From JABDJX01 sp039942715 (GTDB lineage Bacteria > Pseudomonadota > Alphaproteobacteria > Rhodobacterales > Rhodobacteraceae), in the NCBI GenBank assembly GCA_039942715.1, contig JBDVBY010000001.1:62001-126000 (forward strand): a stretch of DNA of 64,000 nt, given 5' to 3'. The translations under genes and the position numbers were made by a program. The notes beneath the pieces were generated by a model, which was not told where the DNA came from, did not search any database, and saw only the letters and a list, made by a program, of their open reading frames with translations. Below, piece after piece: positions 34,706 to 44,048 of the stretch (position 1 is its first letter; every line of letters starts with the position of its first letter).

Positions 34706-36484
34706 AAGCGGCCAAAACAACGGGATCAGAAGCGATGCGATGATCCCCACTGACAAGTTCAGTGGAATACCTACCTTAAGAAAATCGCTGAACGAGTAGC
34801 CGCCGGGACCATAGACCAGCATGTTGGTTTGGTAGCCAATCGGCGTCGCAAACGCGGCGGAGGCGGCGATCATTACAGCAATCACGAAAGGGCGCGGATC
34901 AAAGCCAAGCGTTGTGGCAAGACCGATGGCAATCGGGGTCACGACGACGGCGACCGCGTTGTTGGACACAAGCTCGGTCAAAAGCGAGGTCAGCAGGTAA
35001 ACAGCCCAGATGATCGCCCAGGGCGGCAGTTGCGACAGGAAGGGTGCCGCAGCCTCGACGATCAGCGCGACAGCCCCGGTCTCTTCCAAAGCCGCCCCAA
35101 TGGCGAGCATCGAAAAGATCAGCGCCAGTAAGCGTCCGTCTATCACCGAAAACGCCTCATCAGCATCAATGGCGCGGGTGAGGAAAATCAAGGCGACCGC
35201 GATGATCGCCAGCGCAAGGATCGGAGCGACGCCCAAAGCGGCCAGCAACACGATCCCCAGCAAGGCCAGAAGCACCAAGGGCGCTTGGCGACGGCGAAAC
35301 GCGCGCTCGGTCGGTTCGGCGACATTTACCAAACCGGAATCGCTGGCCAATCGCGCAATGTCCTCGGCTGAACCTTCAAGCAACAGGGTATCGCCCACGC
35401 GCACCACCAGATCGTCTAGCTTGCGACCGATGTTCTGATTGCGCCGATGCACAGCCAATACATACACACCGTACCGACGGCGCAAGCGCAGCGTCCCAAG
35501 CGAGCGGCCCACAAGCGTTGCACCCGGCGTGATCAGAACCTCAACAGTTGTGGTTTCGCGCGATGACAATTTATCGACCAACCGTACATCCGGGTTTTCC
35601 TGCAAGCCTAAAAGCTCGTCCATCTGCGTGCGCAGAACCACGCGATCACCCGCCTCCAGCACTACGTCTTTCAACGCGCGTCGCAGCGAGGCATCGCCGC
35701 GCAACACGTCCACAACGCGTACACCGTCGCGCGCAAAAATCGCCACATCCGTTACCGTCTGGCCAATCAAGCCGCTGTCTTCGGGCAGGGCGACTTCGGT
35801 GAAGAACTTGCGCTTTGAGGTGTCCGACAAAAGCATCGCCATGCTGGCGCGATCCGGCAGCAAACGCGGGGCCACAAAGCGCAAATAGATCGCCCCCCAA
35901 GCCACAAGGAAGATTGCAAGCGGTGTAATTTCAAAGATCGAGAAAGGCTCAAGCCCGCGCGCGGTGGCGACACCATCTACCAGCAAGTTGGTCGAGGTGC
36001 CGATCAATGTCAGCGTTCCCCCAAGGATCGCCGTGTAAGACAAAGGTATAAGCAGCTTACTGGCGGAAATGCCGAGCTTTTTTGAGAGCTGCACAAACAC
36101 CGGGATCATCACCAGCACGACGGGCGTGTTGTTCACAAACGCACTCGCCAGTACCACGAACAGCATCAGCCCCCCTACGGCCAGCGCTGGATTGGTGTCC
36201 GCCTTGGACTCTGCCATTCGGGTGAACCACGCCAAGCCACCCGTGCGCACCAACGCGCCCATGACGATAAACATCGCCGCAATCGTCCACGGCGCAGGGT
36301 TCGAGAGCACGTTAACCGCCACATCATAGGGCAAAACACCCGTAGCGAGCAAAGTGGCTGCGCCTGCAAAAGCGGTGACCTCGGGCGGATAGCTTTCGCG
36401 CAGGAACAACACGAACATGATCGCGACCACGCCAAGCGTGAGCAACGCGCGCGCATCCGCGGAAAGGTTCAACAGATCAGCCAT
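34703..36484 (-). CDS. SLC13 family permease with TrkA-C domains
   Basis: A 593-residue transporter. Helices at both ends (about 10-200 and 390-590) contain repeated polar breaks such as FVNNTPVVLVMIP and VSNNAVAVVVTPIA, typical of divalent-anion/sodium symporters. Two RCK_C (TrkA-C) domains (about 205-375) are inserted between them and may bind nucleotide. Substrates of this subgroup are dicarboxylates, sulfate or other anions. It overlaps the upstream EamA gene by 8 bp. Confidence 0.88.
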   Translation of the reverse strand: MADLLNLSADARALLTLGVVAIMFVLFLRESYPPEVTAFAGAATLLATGVLPYDVAVNVLSNPAPWTIAAMFIVMGALVRTGGLAWFTRMAESKADTNPALAVGGLMLFVVLASAFVNNTPVVLVMIPVFVQLSKKLGISASKLLIPLSYTAILGGTLTLIGTSTNLLVDGVATARGLEPFSIFEITPLAIFLVAWGAIYLRFVAPRLLPDRASMAMLLSDTSKRKFFTEVALPEDSGLIGQTVTDVAIFARDGVRVVDVLRGDASLRRALKDVVLEAGDRVVLRTQMDELLGLQENPDVRLVDKLSSRETTTVEVLITPGATLVGRSLGTLRLRRRYGVYVLAVHRRNQNIGRKLDDLVVRVGDTLLLEGSAEDIARLASDSGLVNVAEPTERAFRRRQAPLVLLALLGIVLLAALGVAPILALAIIAVALIFLTRAIDADEAFSVIDGRLLALIFSMLAIGAALEETGAVALIVEAAAPFLSQLPPWAIIWAVYLLTSLLTELVSNNAVAVVVTPIAIGLATTLGFDPRPFVIAVMIAASAAFATPIGYQTNMLVYGPGGYSFSDFLKVGIPLNLSVGIIASLLIPLFWPL

Positions 36485-37418
36485 CGCTGCCTAGCTTCGC
36501 CTCTTTGCCGACGTCCAACAAGGGGGCATCGCTCCCGCGCGGACGGGGCTGGACGAAAAACAGCCCCAGCAACATTAGCGCCAGTGCGCCCCAAAGCCAG
36601 CCGGAATAGGTTTCACCCAAGAACAGGATCGACCATAGGACACCAAATCCGGTGACCAGATAGCTGACTTGCCCCGCAAACACCGGCCCGGCGCGGCCCA
36701 CCATCCAGACATAACAGGTGTAAACAACGATGCTGATGAGCGAGGTGCCAAGCAGCGCTGCGTCAGGTGCGCCCAAGCCGGCGTTGAATGTGATGAACTG
36801 ACCCGTCGCCAGCGCCAGCCCCATTGAGAACAGCGCACTCAGCAAAGTCGCGCCTAGCAACACCTCAACCGGGTCCATCCCCGCAGTGCCCCAGCGCGCC
36901 AGCACATTGCCTTCGCAGGCATAGCAAAACACGGACACCAGCATCAGGGGGACAAAGATAATCGCGGCGCGATCTGGCAAGCTGGCTTCCGGCCCAACGA
37001 TTAGCGAAACCCCGCACAAGCCCAACGCAAGGCCGATCAGACGGCTCCACTGGAACCGTTCATTCCCCAGCGCAAGCGCGACCGGAAAGGCGATCATCGG
37101 GATCATCGCGAGCAAAATTGCCGTCAGGCCAGCGGGAAGGTGGCGCAAGGCCTCATAGCTTGTCGCGTTCGGAATAACGGTGCCGATGAGCGAGACAAAG
37201 ACAAACACGACCCAAGTTGCACGTGTGAAGCGAAGCGGGCGGCGGCGCGCTATTTGCAAAGCACCTAAAACGATACAGCCAATAACCGATTGCCAGAAGA
37301 TCAGCCCGAAATGGCGGTATCCCTCGCTGACCGCAACTTTAGAAAGCGGCTGCGTGGCCCCCCAGCCAGCGCCCATCGCGATCAAAACGCCAAACAGAAA
37401 GAGCTTTTCTTTGGTCAC
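36477..37418 (-). CDS. DMT-superfamily transporter (two EamA domains)
   Basis: A 313-residue protein with about ten helices in two EamA repeats (about 8-140 and 155-290), ending in a polar tail. Substrates of the drug/metabolite transporter superfamily vary widely. It starts with GTG (37418) behind GGAAA. The 8-bp overlap with the following permease gene indicates one transcript. Confidence 0.88.
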   Translation of the reverse strand: MTKEKLFLFGVLIAMGAGWGATQPLSKVAVSEGYRHFGLIFWQSVIGCIVLGALQIARRRPLRFTRATWVVFVFVSLIGTVIPNATSYEALRHLPAGLTAILLAMIPMIAFPVALALGNERFQWSRLIGLALGLCGVSLIVGPEASLPDRAAIIFVPLMLVSVFCYACEGNVLARWGTAGMDPVEVLLGATLLSALFSMGLALATGQFITFNAGLGAPDAALLGTSLISIVVYTCYVWMVGRAGPVFAGQVSYLVTGFGVLWSILFLGETYSGWLWGALALMLLGLFFVQPRPRGSDAPLLDVGKEAKLGSDG

Positions 37419-37554
37419 CGTGATTTCCGTTGAAATGCATTGAGGTCTTTCAAACCTCTTCGCGCCTTTGTCTCAAAGCAGCAAGCCTATTTCTTGCAGG
37501 CGGGGGCAAAAGCAGACTACTCCTGCTTAGGCACACTCTTGAAAAGGAACGCCC

Positions 37555-38187
37555 ATGGCTTGGCCCGACATCTTGACCTTCGCCTTCGTCGCCACGTTGC
37601 TGGTCATCTCGCCGGGGCCAAACGGTGTGCTGATCGCCAAAACTGTGCCGACGTCCGGACGCAACGCAGGCCTTGCGACTGTAGCCGGGTTCTTGGTGTC
37701 ATTCTATTTGCACGGCGCGCTGGCGATTCTCGGGATTTCGGTGATCCTGATGCAATCGGCGGTAGCGTTTTCAGTTATTAAATACCTTGGTGCGGCTTAT
37801 CTTTGCTGGATCGGCGTTAGAGCTTTGATCGCGGCCTTCAAAGGCGAAAAGCCCGAGATGACAGCCGCCCCAGCCAAACGTACCCGCACTCTGCTCAAAG
37901 CCTTTGGGGAAGGGTTTTTGACCAATGCACTGAACCCCAAAGTCTCGATGTTTTATCTGGCTGCCTTTCCACAGTTCATCACCGTCGGCGAAACCTCGGC
38001 TTGGGCATCGTTCATGCTGGTCGTGATCCACTCGGTGATCAACGCGGTGTGGTTTGCAGCCATGGTCCTTTTGTTGGATCGATTTGTCAGTGTGGCAAAA
38101 AACGGCAGTGTGCAGCGCTGGATCAAAGGTGTGACAGGGGTTGTGTTCATCGGGTTTGGGGCCAAACTGGCCAGCTACCGGCCATGA
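37555..38187 (+). CDS. LysE-family exporter
   Basis: A 210-residue protein with about six helices and the LysE/RhtB signature (VISPGPNGVLIAKT), plus the mid-protein NALNPKVSMFYLAAFPQF. Probable amino-acid exporter with unknown substrate. It diverges from the EamA gene and overlaps the GNAT gene by 4 bp, a pairing that could link acetylation and export of the same compound. Confidence 0.9.
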   Translation: MAWPDILTFAFVATLLVISPGPNGVLIAKTVPTSGRNAGLATVAGFLVSFYLHGALAILGISVILMQSAVAFSVIKYLGAAYLCWIGVRALIAAFKGEKPEMTAAPAKRTRTLLKAFGEGFLTNALNPKVSMFYLAAFPQFITVGETSAWASFMLVVIHSVINAVWFAAMVLLLDRFVSVAKNGSVQRWIKGVTGVVFIGFGAKLASYRP

Positions 38188-38660
38188 CGGTCGAGATCGT
38201 TGATCTGAACGCCACTTACCTGAGCGACGTCGCCAAAGTTTGGCACACAGGCTGGCACGAGGCGCATGCTCAGATCACACCGCCTCCATTGACCGCTTTG
38301 CGCACCAAAGAAGATTTTGAGCGACGTTTAAGAGAGGCGTCTTTTCCTGTGTTTGTGGCAGTTGAACAGGGCGCTGTCCTTGGGTTTGTCGCGACCATCG
38401 AAAACCAGCTTTACCAAATATTCGTCGCAAAGGCAGCGCAAGGAAAAGGTGTGGCCTCAGCTTTGATGGAAGCGGCGGTTGAGCAGATGCAGGCCAGTGA
38501 AGCCAAATCAATGTGGTTGTCTTGCGCTGTGGAAAACCACCGCGCCATTGCGTTTTATGAAAAGACTGGCTGGCATAACAAAGGGCAGAACGTGGTGAGC
38601 GTTGATACCTCGGACGGGCCGTTTGATCTGAATGTCTTGCGATTTGAAAAAGCGTTTTAG
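38184..38660 (+). CDS. GNAT-family N-acetyltransferase
   Basis: A 158-residue acetyltransferase. Motif A for acetyl-CoA is QIFVAKAAQGKGVASALM, and motif B is SCAVENHRAIAFYEKTGW. The acceptor is unknown. It is coupled to the LysE exporter by ATGA. The convergent phosphoesterase gene ends 2 bp away. Confidence 0.88.
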   Translation: MTVEIVDLNATYLSDVAKVWHTGWHEAHAQITPPPLTALRTKEDFERRLREASFPVFVAVEQGAVLGFVATIENQLYQIFVAKAAQGKGVASALMEAAVEQMQASEAKSMWLSCAVENHRAIAFYEKTGWHNKGQNVVSVDTSDGPFDLNVLRFEKAF

Positions 38661-38662
38661 CG

Positions 38663-39478
38663 TTAAGTTGGACCAGCCTGCGAAAGCCTTCCACCATCGC
38701 GTACTGGTTCTGCGCGCACAGCCTTACCGGTGCGATCATCAGTTTCCACAAAGAATCCTGAAAGCGTGGCCTCGCCCATCGCAGGCTGAAACCGTCCTTT
38801 GCCCATGCCTGTGAGGAACCGACGCATCGGTTCGGCTTTGTCCATGCCGATGACCGAGTTGTAATCGCCGCACATGCCGGCATCTGTCATAAACGCCGTG
38901 CCGCCGGGCAGGATCGTCGCGTCTGCTGTGGGCACATGGGTGTGGGTGCCCACGACCATGCTGGCGCGGCCATCGCAATAGTGACCCATCGCCATCTTCT
39001 CGGACGTCGCCTCGCAATGGATATCGACAAGGCTCGCCTGCACCAAACCGCCCATGGGATGGGCGCGCAGCACCTCGTCAATGGCCGAAAACGGATCATC
39101 AAAGGCACGCTTCATAAAGACCTGACCCAAGACCTGAGCCACCAGCACCTTACGCCCACCGGGTGCGTCAAACACCCGTGCGCCTTTTCCCGGCGCAGCT
39201 TTGGAAAAGTTAAGCGGTCGCAGGATGCGCGGTTCCCGCTCGACCCCTTGCAGCATATCTTTTTGATCAAAGGCATGATCGCCAAGGGTCAGCACATCGG
39301 CGCCAGCATCAAGCAGCGCCTTGGCATGATCCACGCTCAGACCCACGCCCGACGTCGCGTTTTCACCGTTCACCACGACAAAATCGGCCTTCCATGCGCT
39401 GCGCAGCGCACCGAGGCGCTCGACAATCGCGCGGCGGCCTGAACGGCCCATGACATCACCAAGAAAGAGAAGCTTCAT
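38663..39478 (-). CDS. YmdB-like metallophosphoesterase (TIGR00282)
   Basis: A 271-residue calcineurin-like phosphoesterase. Metal motifs are FLGDVMGRSGRRA at the start, VVNGENATSGVG, LGDHAFD, DIHCEATSEKMA and VVGTHTHVPTAD. Bacillus YmdB is a cyclic-nucleotide phosphodiesterase. I take the ATG at 39478 because the conserved protein starts there; the longer frame has no support. In many alphaproteobacteria this gene lies beside the 5-formyl-THF cyclo-ligase gene; here four genes separate them. Confidence 0.9.
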   Translation of the reverse strand: MKLLFLGDVMGRSGRRAIVERLGALRSAWKADFVVVNGENATSGVGLSVDHAKALLDAGADVLTLGDHAFDQKDMLQGVEREPRILRPLNFSKAAPGKGARVFDAPGGRKVLVAQVLGQVFMKRAFDDPFSAIDEVLRAHPMGGLVQASLVDIHCEATSEKMAMGHYCDGRASMVVGTHTHVPTADATILPGGTAFMTDAGMCGDYNSVIGMDKAEPMRRFLTGMGKGRFQPAMGEATLSGFFVETDDRTGKAVRAEPVRDGGRLSQAGPT

Positions 39479-39581
39479 GCCTTTGGGGTAGTCGTCGCGG
39501 TTAAGCGACGCAAGCGATTGCATTGCAAAACACTGTTTATTCGCCGAGAACTGCCTGAAACAGACCTTTGGAGCCCAATTC

Positions 39582-40613
39582 ATGAACATCAAACTGCTAA
39601 AAACACTCTGCGAAACACCCGGCGTGCCCGGACATGAGGATCGTGTGCGCGCTGTCATTACCAAAGACATCAATGGGCTGTTTGACAGTGTTGAAACCGA
39701 CGCAATGGGTTCCTTGCACTGTGTGCGCAAAGGGAAGGGTAAAAACCCGGAAAAGATCATGCTGCTGTGTCACATGGACGAGATCGGGTTTTTGGTCAGT
39801 CATGTGTCGGACAAGGGGTTTGTCTATCTGCAAACCGTTGGTGGCTTTGATGCGCGCAATCTGTTTTCGCGTCGGGTGTTGGTCTGTACCGAGACTGGCG
39901 ATCTGAAGGCGGTGATGAACCCCGGTGGACGCCCTGTGCACATTGCCAGCCCTGCGGATCGCAAAAAGGTGCCCGAGCCGCATGAGTTTTACGTCGATAC
40001 CGGGCTTGGGGCGAAGGCAAAAGAGGTCGTCAATGTCGGTGACATGGTCGTGATGGATGAGCCGTTTTTGGAGATGGGCGATAAGTTTGTCTCTAAAGCG
40101 CTGGACAACCGCATTGCCCTTTGGCTGGGGATCGAGGCCATTCGCGGCCTTGGAAAGACAAAAACCAAAGCCGAGATCCACGTTGTGTTTACCACGCAAG
40201 AAGAAGTCGGATTGCGTGGTGCGCGTACGGCGGCTTACCGCGTGCAGCCTGACATTGGGATCGGAATTGATGTGACCCTGTCATGCGACACACCCGGCGT
40301 GCCCGAGCAAGACCGTACCACGGTGCAGGGCGAAGGCTTTGGTCTGCATATGCGGGATAGTTCGTTTATTGCGGATAAAGCGTTGGTGGCCGAGATTGCA
40401 GCTTTGGCCGAGAAGAAGAAAATCCCTTATCAGCGCACGATGTTACGGGCCGGTGGTCAGGATGGGGCGGCAGCCCAACAAGCAGCAGCAGGCGCACGCG
40501 CGGTGGGGATTGTTGTAGGCACGCGGTATATTCATACGGTGACCGAGATGATCGAGAAGAGCGATTTGAAAGCGGCGCGTGATATTCTGGTGGCGTTTTT
40601 GAAGTCGCATTAG
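39582..40613 (+). CDS. M42 family metallopeptidase
   Basis: A 343-residue co-catalytic zinc aminopeptidase, glutamyl-aminopeptidase-like. Putative ligands and catalytic residues are in LLCHMDEIGF, the ALDNR Asp, TTQEEVGLRGA, GIDVTLSCDTPG and the RYIHT His. It trims short peptides in the cytosol as a large multimer in characterised relatives. Single gene, ending against dispersed repeat copy 3. Confidence 0.9.
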   Translation: MNIKLLKTLCETPGVPGHEDRVRAVITKDINGLFDSVETDAMGSLHCVRKGKGKNPEKIMLLCHMDEIGFLVSHVSDKGFVYLQTVGGFDARNLFSRRVLVCTETGDLKAVMNPGGRPVHIASPADRKKVPEPHEFYVDTGLGAKAKEVVNVGDMVVMDEPFLEMGDKFVSKALDNRIALWLGIEAIRGLGKTKTKAEIHVVFTTQEEVGLRGARTAAYRVQPDIGIGIDVTLSCDTPGVPEQDRTTVQGEGFGLHMRDSSFIADKALVAEIAALAEKKKIPYQRTMLRAGGQDGAAAQQAAAGARAVGIVVGTRYIHTVTEMIEKSDLKAARDILVAFLKSH

Positions 40614-40616
40614 GGT

Positions 40617-40696
40617 TTGCGCCGCGGCATGTGCCGCGCCGCCAAAACGAGGGGCTCTGCCCCTCGTGCTCCCCGAGGTATTTGTAGACAGAAGAA
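40617..40696 (-). repeat. Dispersed hairpin repeat, copy 3
   Basis: On the minus strand it reads TTCTTCTGTCTACAAATACC, then TCGGGGAG, a perfect hairpin CGAGGGGC-AGA-GCCCCTCG, a second GC-rich stem and a GGCGCAA end. It fills the gap between the convergent M42 and miaA genes and is oriented towards M42. Confidence 0.88.
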
Positions 40697-40698
40697 TT

Positions 40699-41610
40699 TC
40701 AGGACGCGTCGATCCACGTCCAGTCTTTCATCCGCGCGCGCAGCCAGCTGCGTTGGCGTTTGGCGTATTGGCGCGTGGCAATGGTGGCGGCCTCGCGGGC
40801 GGCCTCTAAGGTCATGTCGCCATTGATATGGGCGATGAGTTCGCGTGCGCCGATGGCTTTGGCGGATGGCAGGTCTTGGTGGAATGTGGGCGCGTTTGCG
40901 CGGGCCTCATTCAATGCGCCTTGTTCCAGCATTTGATCAAAGCGGTGTTCGATACGCGGTGTGAGCCAGTCTTTTGGCGCGTTTAGCGCGAAGGCTTGCG
41001 CGCTCTTTAAGGGCAGGGCAGCGGGGCCAGTGTCGTCTTGCCAACTGGCAAGGCCGCGTCCGGTTGCGGTGAGCACTTCCCAGGCGCGTTGGATGCGCAT
41101 TGGGTTTTGAGTGTCGATGCGCGCAGCGGTTTCAGCGTCAAGCTCGTCAAGAAGCGCGTTTGCGCCCTCGGTTTCGATACGGCTCATCGCTTGTGAGCGG
41201 ATGTCGCCCGGTGTTTGCGGAATATCTGCGAGGCCTTCGGTGAGGGCCGTGAAGTAAAGCCCGGTGCCGCCGACGATGACGGGAGGCGGGCCGCTTAGGA
41301 AAGGCGTAACCTCGCGCAGCCATTCGCCAACGGAATAGGGGTAATCGGCGGCGATATGGCCGTAAAGCGCGTGGGGATGGCTAGCCTCGTCTGCCTCTGA
41401 GGGGCGTGCCGTCAGAACGCGCCAGTTGCCAAAGACTTGCAGGGCATCGGCGTTGAGGATCGGGCCGCCCAAGTGAGCCGCAATCTCAAGGGCGAGAGAG
41501 GATTTGCCGCTTGCCGTGGGCCCGACCAAAAGAACGGGGCGCTCGGTGTCGAGCGTTTTTAGGCCTGCGCGCAAAGATCCTGCATTGAACATAGGGGCGT
41601 TTTGCGACAT
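40699..41610 (-). CDS. miaA: tRNA dimethylallyltransferase
   Basis: A 303-residue enzyme adding a dimethylallyl group to A37 of tRNAs reading UNN codons. The P-loop LVGPTASGKSSLALEIA lies near residue 28, followed by NADALQVF, PVIVGGTGLYF and QRAWEVL, then the basic KRQRSWLRAR end. It diverges from pyrH 47 bp away. Confidence 0.95.
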   Translation of the reverse strand: MSQNAPMFNAGSLRAGLKTLDTERPVLLVGPTASGKSSLALEIAAHLGGPILNADALQVFGNWRVLTARPSEADEASHPHALYGHIAADYPYSVGEWLREVTPFLSGPPPVIVGGTGLYFTALTEGLADIPQTPGDIRSQAMSRIETEGANALLDELDAETAARIDTQNPMRIQRAWEVLTATGRGLASWQDDTGPAALPLKSAQAFALNAPKDWLTPRIEHRFDQMLEQGALNEARANAPTFHQDLPSAKAIGARELIAHINGDMTLEAAREAATIATRQYAKRQRSWLRARMKDWTWIDAS

Positions 41611-41657
41611 TTAAGCCCGCAACGCAAAGCCCTCCTGTTTGCAAAAAGGAACACCCC

Positions 41658-42383
41658 ATGAGCACCGAGCCTAAAACCGCCTATCGCCGCGTTTTGCTGA
41701 AAATCTCGGGAGAGGCCCTGATGGGGGATCAGGGGTTTGGTCTGCACCCGCCAACGGTCGAGCGCATCGCAAATGAAGTGAAAACGGTGCACGATATGGG
41801 CGTCGAGATTTGCATGGTGATCGGCGGCGGTAACATCTTTCGCGGCCTGCAAGGCAGCGCGCAGGGGATGGAGCGCACAACGGCGGATTACATGGGGATG
41901 CTGGCCACGGTGATGAATGCGCTGGCGATGCAAAGCTCTCTGGAGGGGATCGGCATTCACACGCGGGTGATTTCAGCGATTACGATGAATGAAGTGGCGG
42001 AACCTTATATTCGACGTCGTGCGGTACGGCATTTGGAAAAGAAGCGCGTGTGTATCTTTGCGGCGGGCACCGGCAATCCGTATTTTACAACCGATACGGC
42101 CGCGACACTGCGCGCCTCTGAGATGTCGTGTGAAGCGATCTTTAAGGGCACCAAGGTGGATGGTGTTTATGACAAGGATCCCGAAAAGCATGCCGATGCG
42201 ACACGCTATGACAACGTGAGTTATGATGAGGTGCTGGCCAAGCATCTGGGCGTAATGGATGCTAGCGCGATTGCCTTGGCGCGCGATAACAAGCTGCCGA
42301 TCATCGTGTTTTCGCTGGATGAGCCAGGTGGGTTCCGGGGTATTTTGGCGGGCGAGGGGACGTATACGATCGTTAAGGACTGA
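41658..42383 (+). CDS. pyrH: UMP kinase
   Basis: A 241-residue bacterial UMP kinase of the amino-acid-kinase fold: RVLLKISGEALMG, GGGNIFRG and TGNPYFTTDTAA are intact. AAAAAGGAAC precedes the ATG. It opens the envelope cluster; rpsB and tsf, which often precede it in other bacteria, are replaced here by the divergent miaA. Confidence 0.96.
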   Translation: MSTEPKTAYRRVLLKISGEALMGDQGFGLHPPTVERIANEVKTVHDMGVEICMVIGGGNIFRGLQGSAQGMERTTADYMGMLATVMNALAMQSSLEGIGIHTRVISAITMNEVAEPYIRRRAVRHLEKKRVCIFAAGTGNPYFTTDTAATLRASEMSCEAIFKGTKVDGVYDKDPEKHADATRYDNVSYDEVLAKHLGVMDASAIALARDNKLPIIVFSLDEPGGFRGILAGEGTYTIVKD

Positions 42384-42452
42384 TCGTGTTCGCGCCTCAT
42401 TGCGGCCAAAATCTTATAAAATAAGCATCTTTGCAGGCAGAAAGGATGTTCG

Positions 42453-43310
42453 ATGACGCTTCTCTCCAGATTTTTAAAAAAGGACACCCATCCTGGCGGG
42501 CCCCAACCGTGGCCCTCAAAGGGACCTCGCATTTTGGAGGGCCGCTTTTGGACGCTGCAGCACATCGCAAGCAAGACGTTCCAAGAAGTCGCCATTATGG
42601 ATCCGGACGCCGCGCGCGCGTTGCAAAAAGCCCGTGTTGCCCACTATATCGAACGCAGCGACATCGAAGGGATCGAGGAACTCGAAGATATTGGTGACCA
42701 CCAATACGCCAAAGGTATTGCACTTTCGCGTCTGCCTATCGACCCGGCGCACGTGGAAACCGAAATCATGATGAAGGACCATGCGTTTACCGAAGGGGGC
42801 AGTTTCCAGATTGCCGAGGTGATGCTTGGGCATTTTGGGACAATGGTTTCGGAGCGCATTTACGAGTTTCTTGCCCCCATGGTCAGTGATGCGGTGCAGT
42901 TCTTTCCCACAGTGCTGACGAACACCTCTGGAACAAAGAAATCGTTGCATTACTCGATCCGAATGCCCGAGGCTGTTTCCGTATTGGCGCGGGTCGAAAG
43001 CAAACACCGGCCACGCGTTGAAATTCTCAGAACGCCCAGCGTTGATATACAGGTTTTGCATTGGGGAAAGCCCGGAAGCGGTCCGGATGCGCCCGAGACG
43101 TTCCTGAAGGCATCGTCTGTGGCTGGTCAGCATCTGGTTGAATCATCCGATGTTAACCCGCGGTTTGTGTTTTCTGACGAGGTCGTTCAAGTCCTTGAAC
43201 TCTACAAAGACCCAACGCTTGAAGCAAAGTCCTATCGGGTGGTCGATGCTTGGCCCGAGCCCAGCAAAGAAGAGGTGATTGCAGAGCGCGGCATCTACGA
43301 GCGGCCTTGA
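42453..43310 (+). CDS. Unrecognised protein inserted between pyrH and frr (possibly DUF1629-like)
   Basis: A 285-residue soluble protein without signal peptide or membrane helix. I do not recognise it with certainty. The C-terminal third, with SSDVNPRFVFSDEVVQVLEL followed by YRVVDAW, resembles the DUF1629/Imm11 domain seen in polymorphic-toxin immunity proteins and orphan genes, a weak match by eye. AAAGGA precedes the ATG. It interrupts the pyrH-frr pair, which is adjacent in most bacteria. No toxin gene is next to it. It is separated from both neighbours by 69 and 126 bp, so it may have its own promoter. Confidence 0.75.
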   Translation: MTLLSRFLKKDTHPGGPQPWPSKGPRILEGRFWTLQHIASKTFQEVAIMDPDAARALQKARVAHYIERSDIEGIEELEDIGDHQYAKGIALSRLPIDPAHVETEIMMKDHAFTEGGSFQIAEVMLGHFGTMVSERIYEFLAPMVSDAVQFFPTVLTNTSGTKKSLHYSIRMPEAVSVLARVESKHRPRVEILRTPSVDIQVLHWGKPGSGPDAPETFLKASSVAGQHLVESSDVNPRFVFSDEVVQVLELYKDPTLEAKSYRVVDAWPEPSKEEVIAERGIYERP

Positions 43311-43436
43311 TTGCAAATTGCGGTAATCCTGCACAATGCTGCACAGCATTTCCACAGCTACCCTATACAATTGGCACAAACTCAAGATATAGAACGGGAA
43401 ATAGCGACAAGCTAAACTTAGAACGAGTGGACGGGC

Positions 43437-44000
43437 ATGGCAGACGATATTGAAATTGATCTTGATGACTTGGAACGTCGGATGGATGGTGCACTTAACG
43501 CACTGCGACAGGAATTTCTGACGTTACGCACCGGGCGCGCGTCGGCCTCGATGCTTGACCCGATCAATGTGGATGCTTACGGCACGCTCACCCCGCTTAA
43601 TCAGGTGGGCACTGTGAATGTGCCGGAACCACGGATGATCACGCTGAATGTCTGGGACAAATCCCTTGTGAACGCAGTGGAAAAAGCCATTCGCGAGAGT
43701 GGCTTGGGTATCAATCCGGTGATGGATGGCACGATCATCCGTTTGCCTATCCCAGAATTGAACGAAGAACGCCGTCGCGAATTGACGAAGGTGGCGGGGA
43801 CATACGCGGAGAATGCGCGTGTGGCTGTGCGCAACGTGCGCCGCGACGGGATGGACCAAATTAAGAAAGCTAAATCTGACGGCATGGGTGAGGACGACCA
43901 GAAATTCTGGGAGACCGCTGTTCAGGAACTGACAGACAAAGGCATCGCGAAAGTCGATGAAAGTCTGGAAAGTAAGCAAGAAGAAATAATGCAGGTGTAA
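43437..44000 (+). CDS. frr: Ribosome recycling factor
   Basis: A 187-residue factor that splits post-termination ribosomes with EF-G. Typical segments are LRTGRASASMLDPI, GTLTPLNQVGTVNVPEPRM and PELNEERRRELTKVA. Length and sequence match the family throughout. It is followed after 48 bp by uppS. Confidence 0.97.
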   Translation: MADDIEIDLDDLERRMDGALNALRQEFLTLRTGRASASMLDPINVDAYGTLTPLNQVGTVNVPEPRMITLNVWDKSLVNAVEKAIRESGLGINPVMDGTIIRLPIPELNEERRRELTKVAGTYAENARVAVRNVRRDGMDQIKKAKSDGMGEDDQKFWETAVQELTDKGIAKVDESLESKQEEIMQV

Positions 44001-44048
44001 AGACACCTTTGAACGCGGCGTGGGGCTAGTGATCAGGAGACCCTTATT

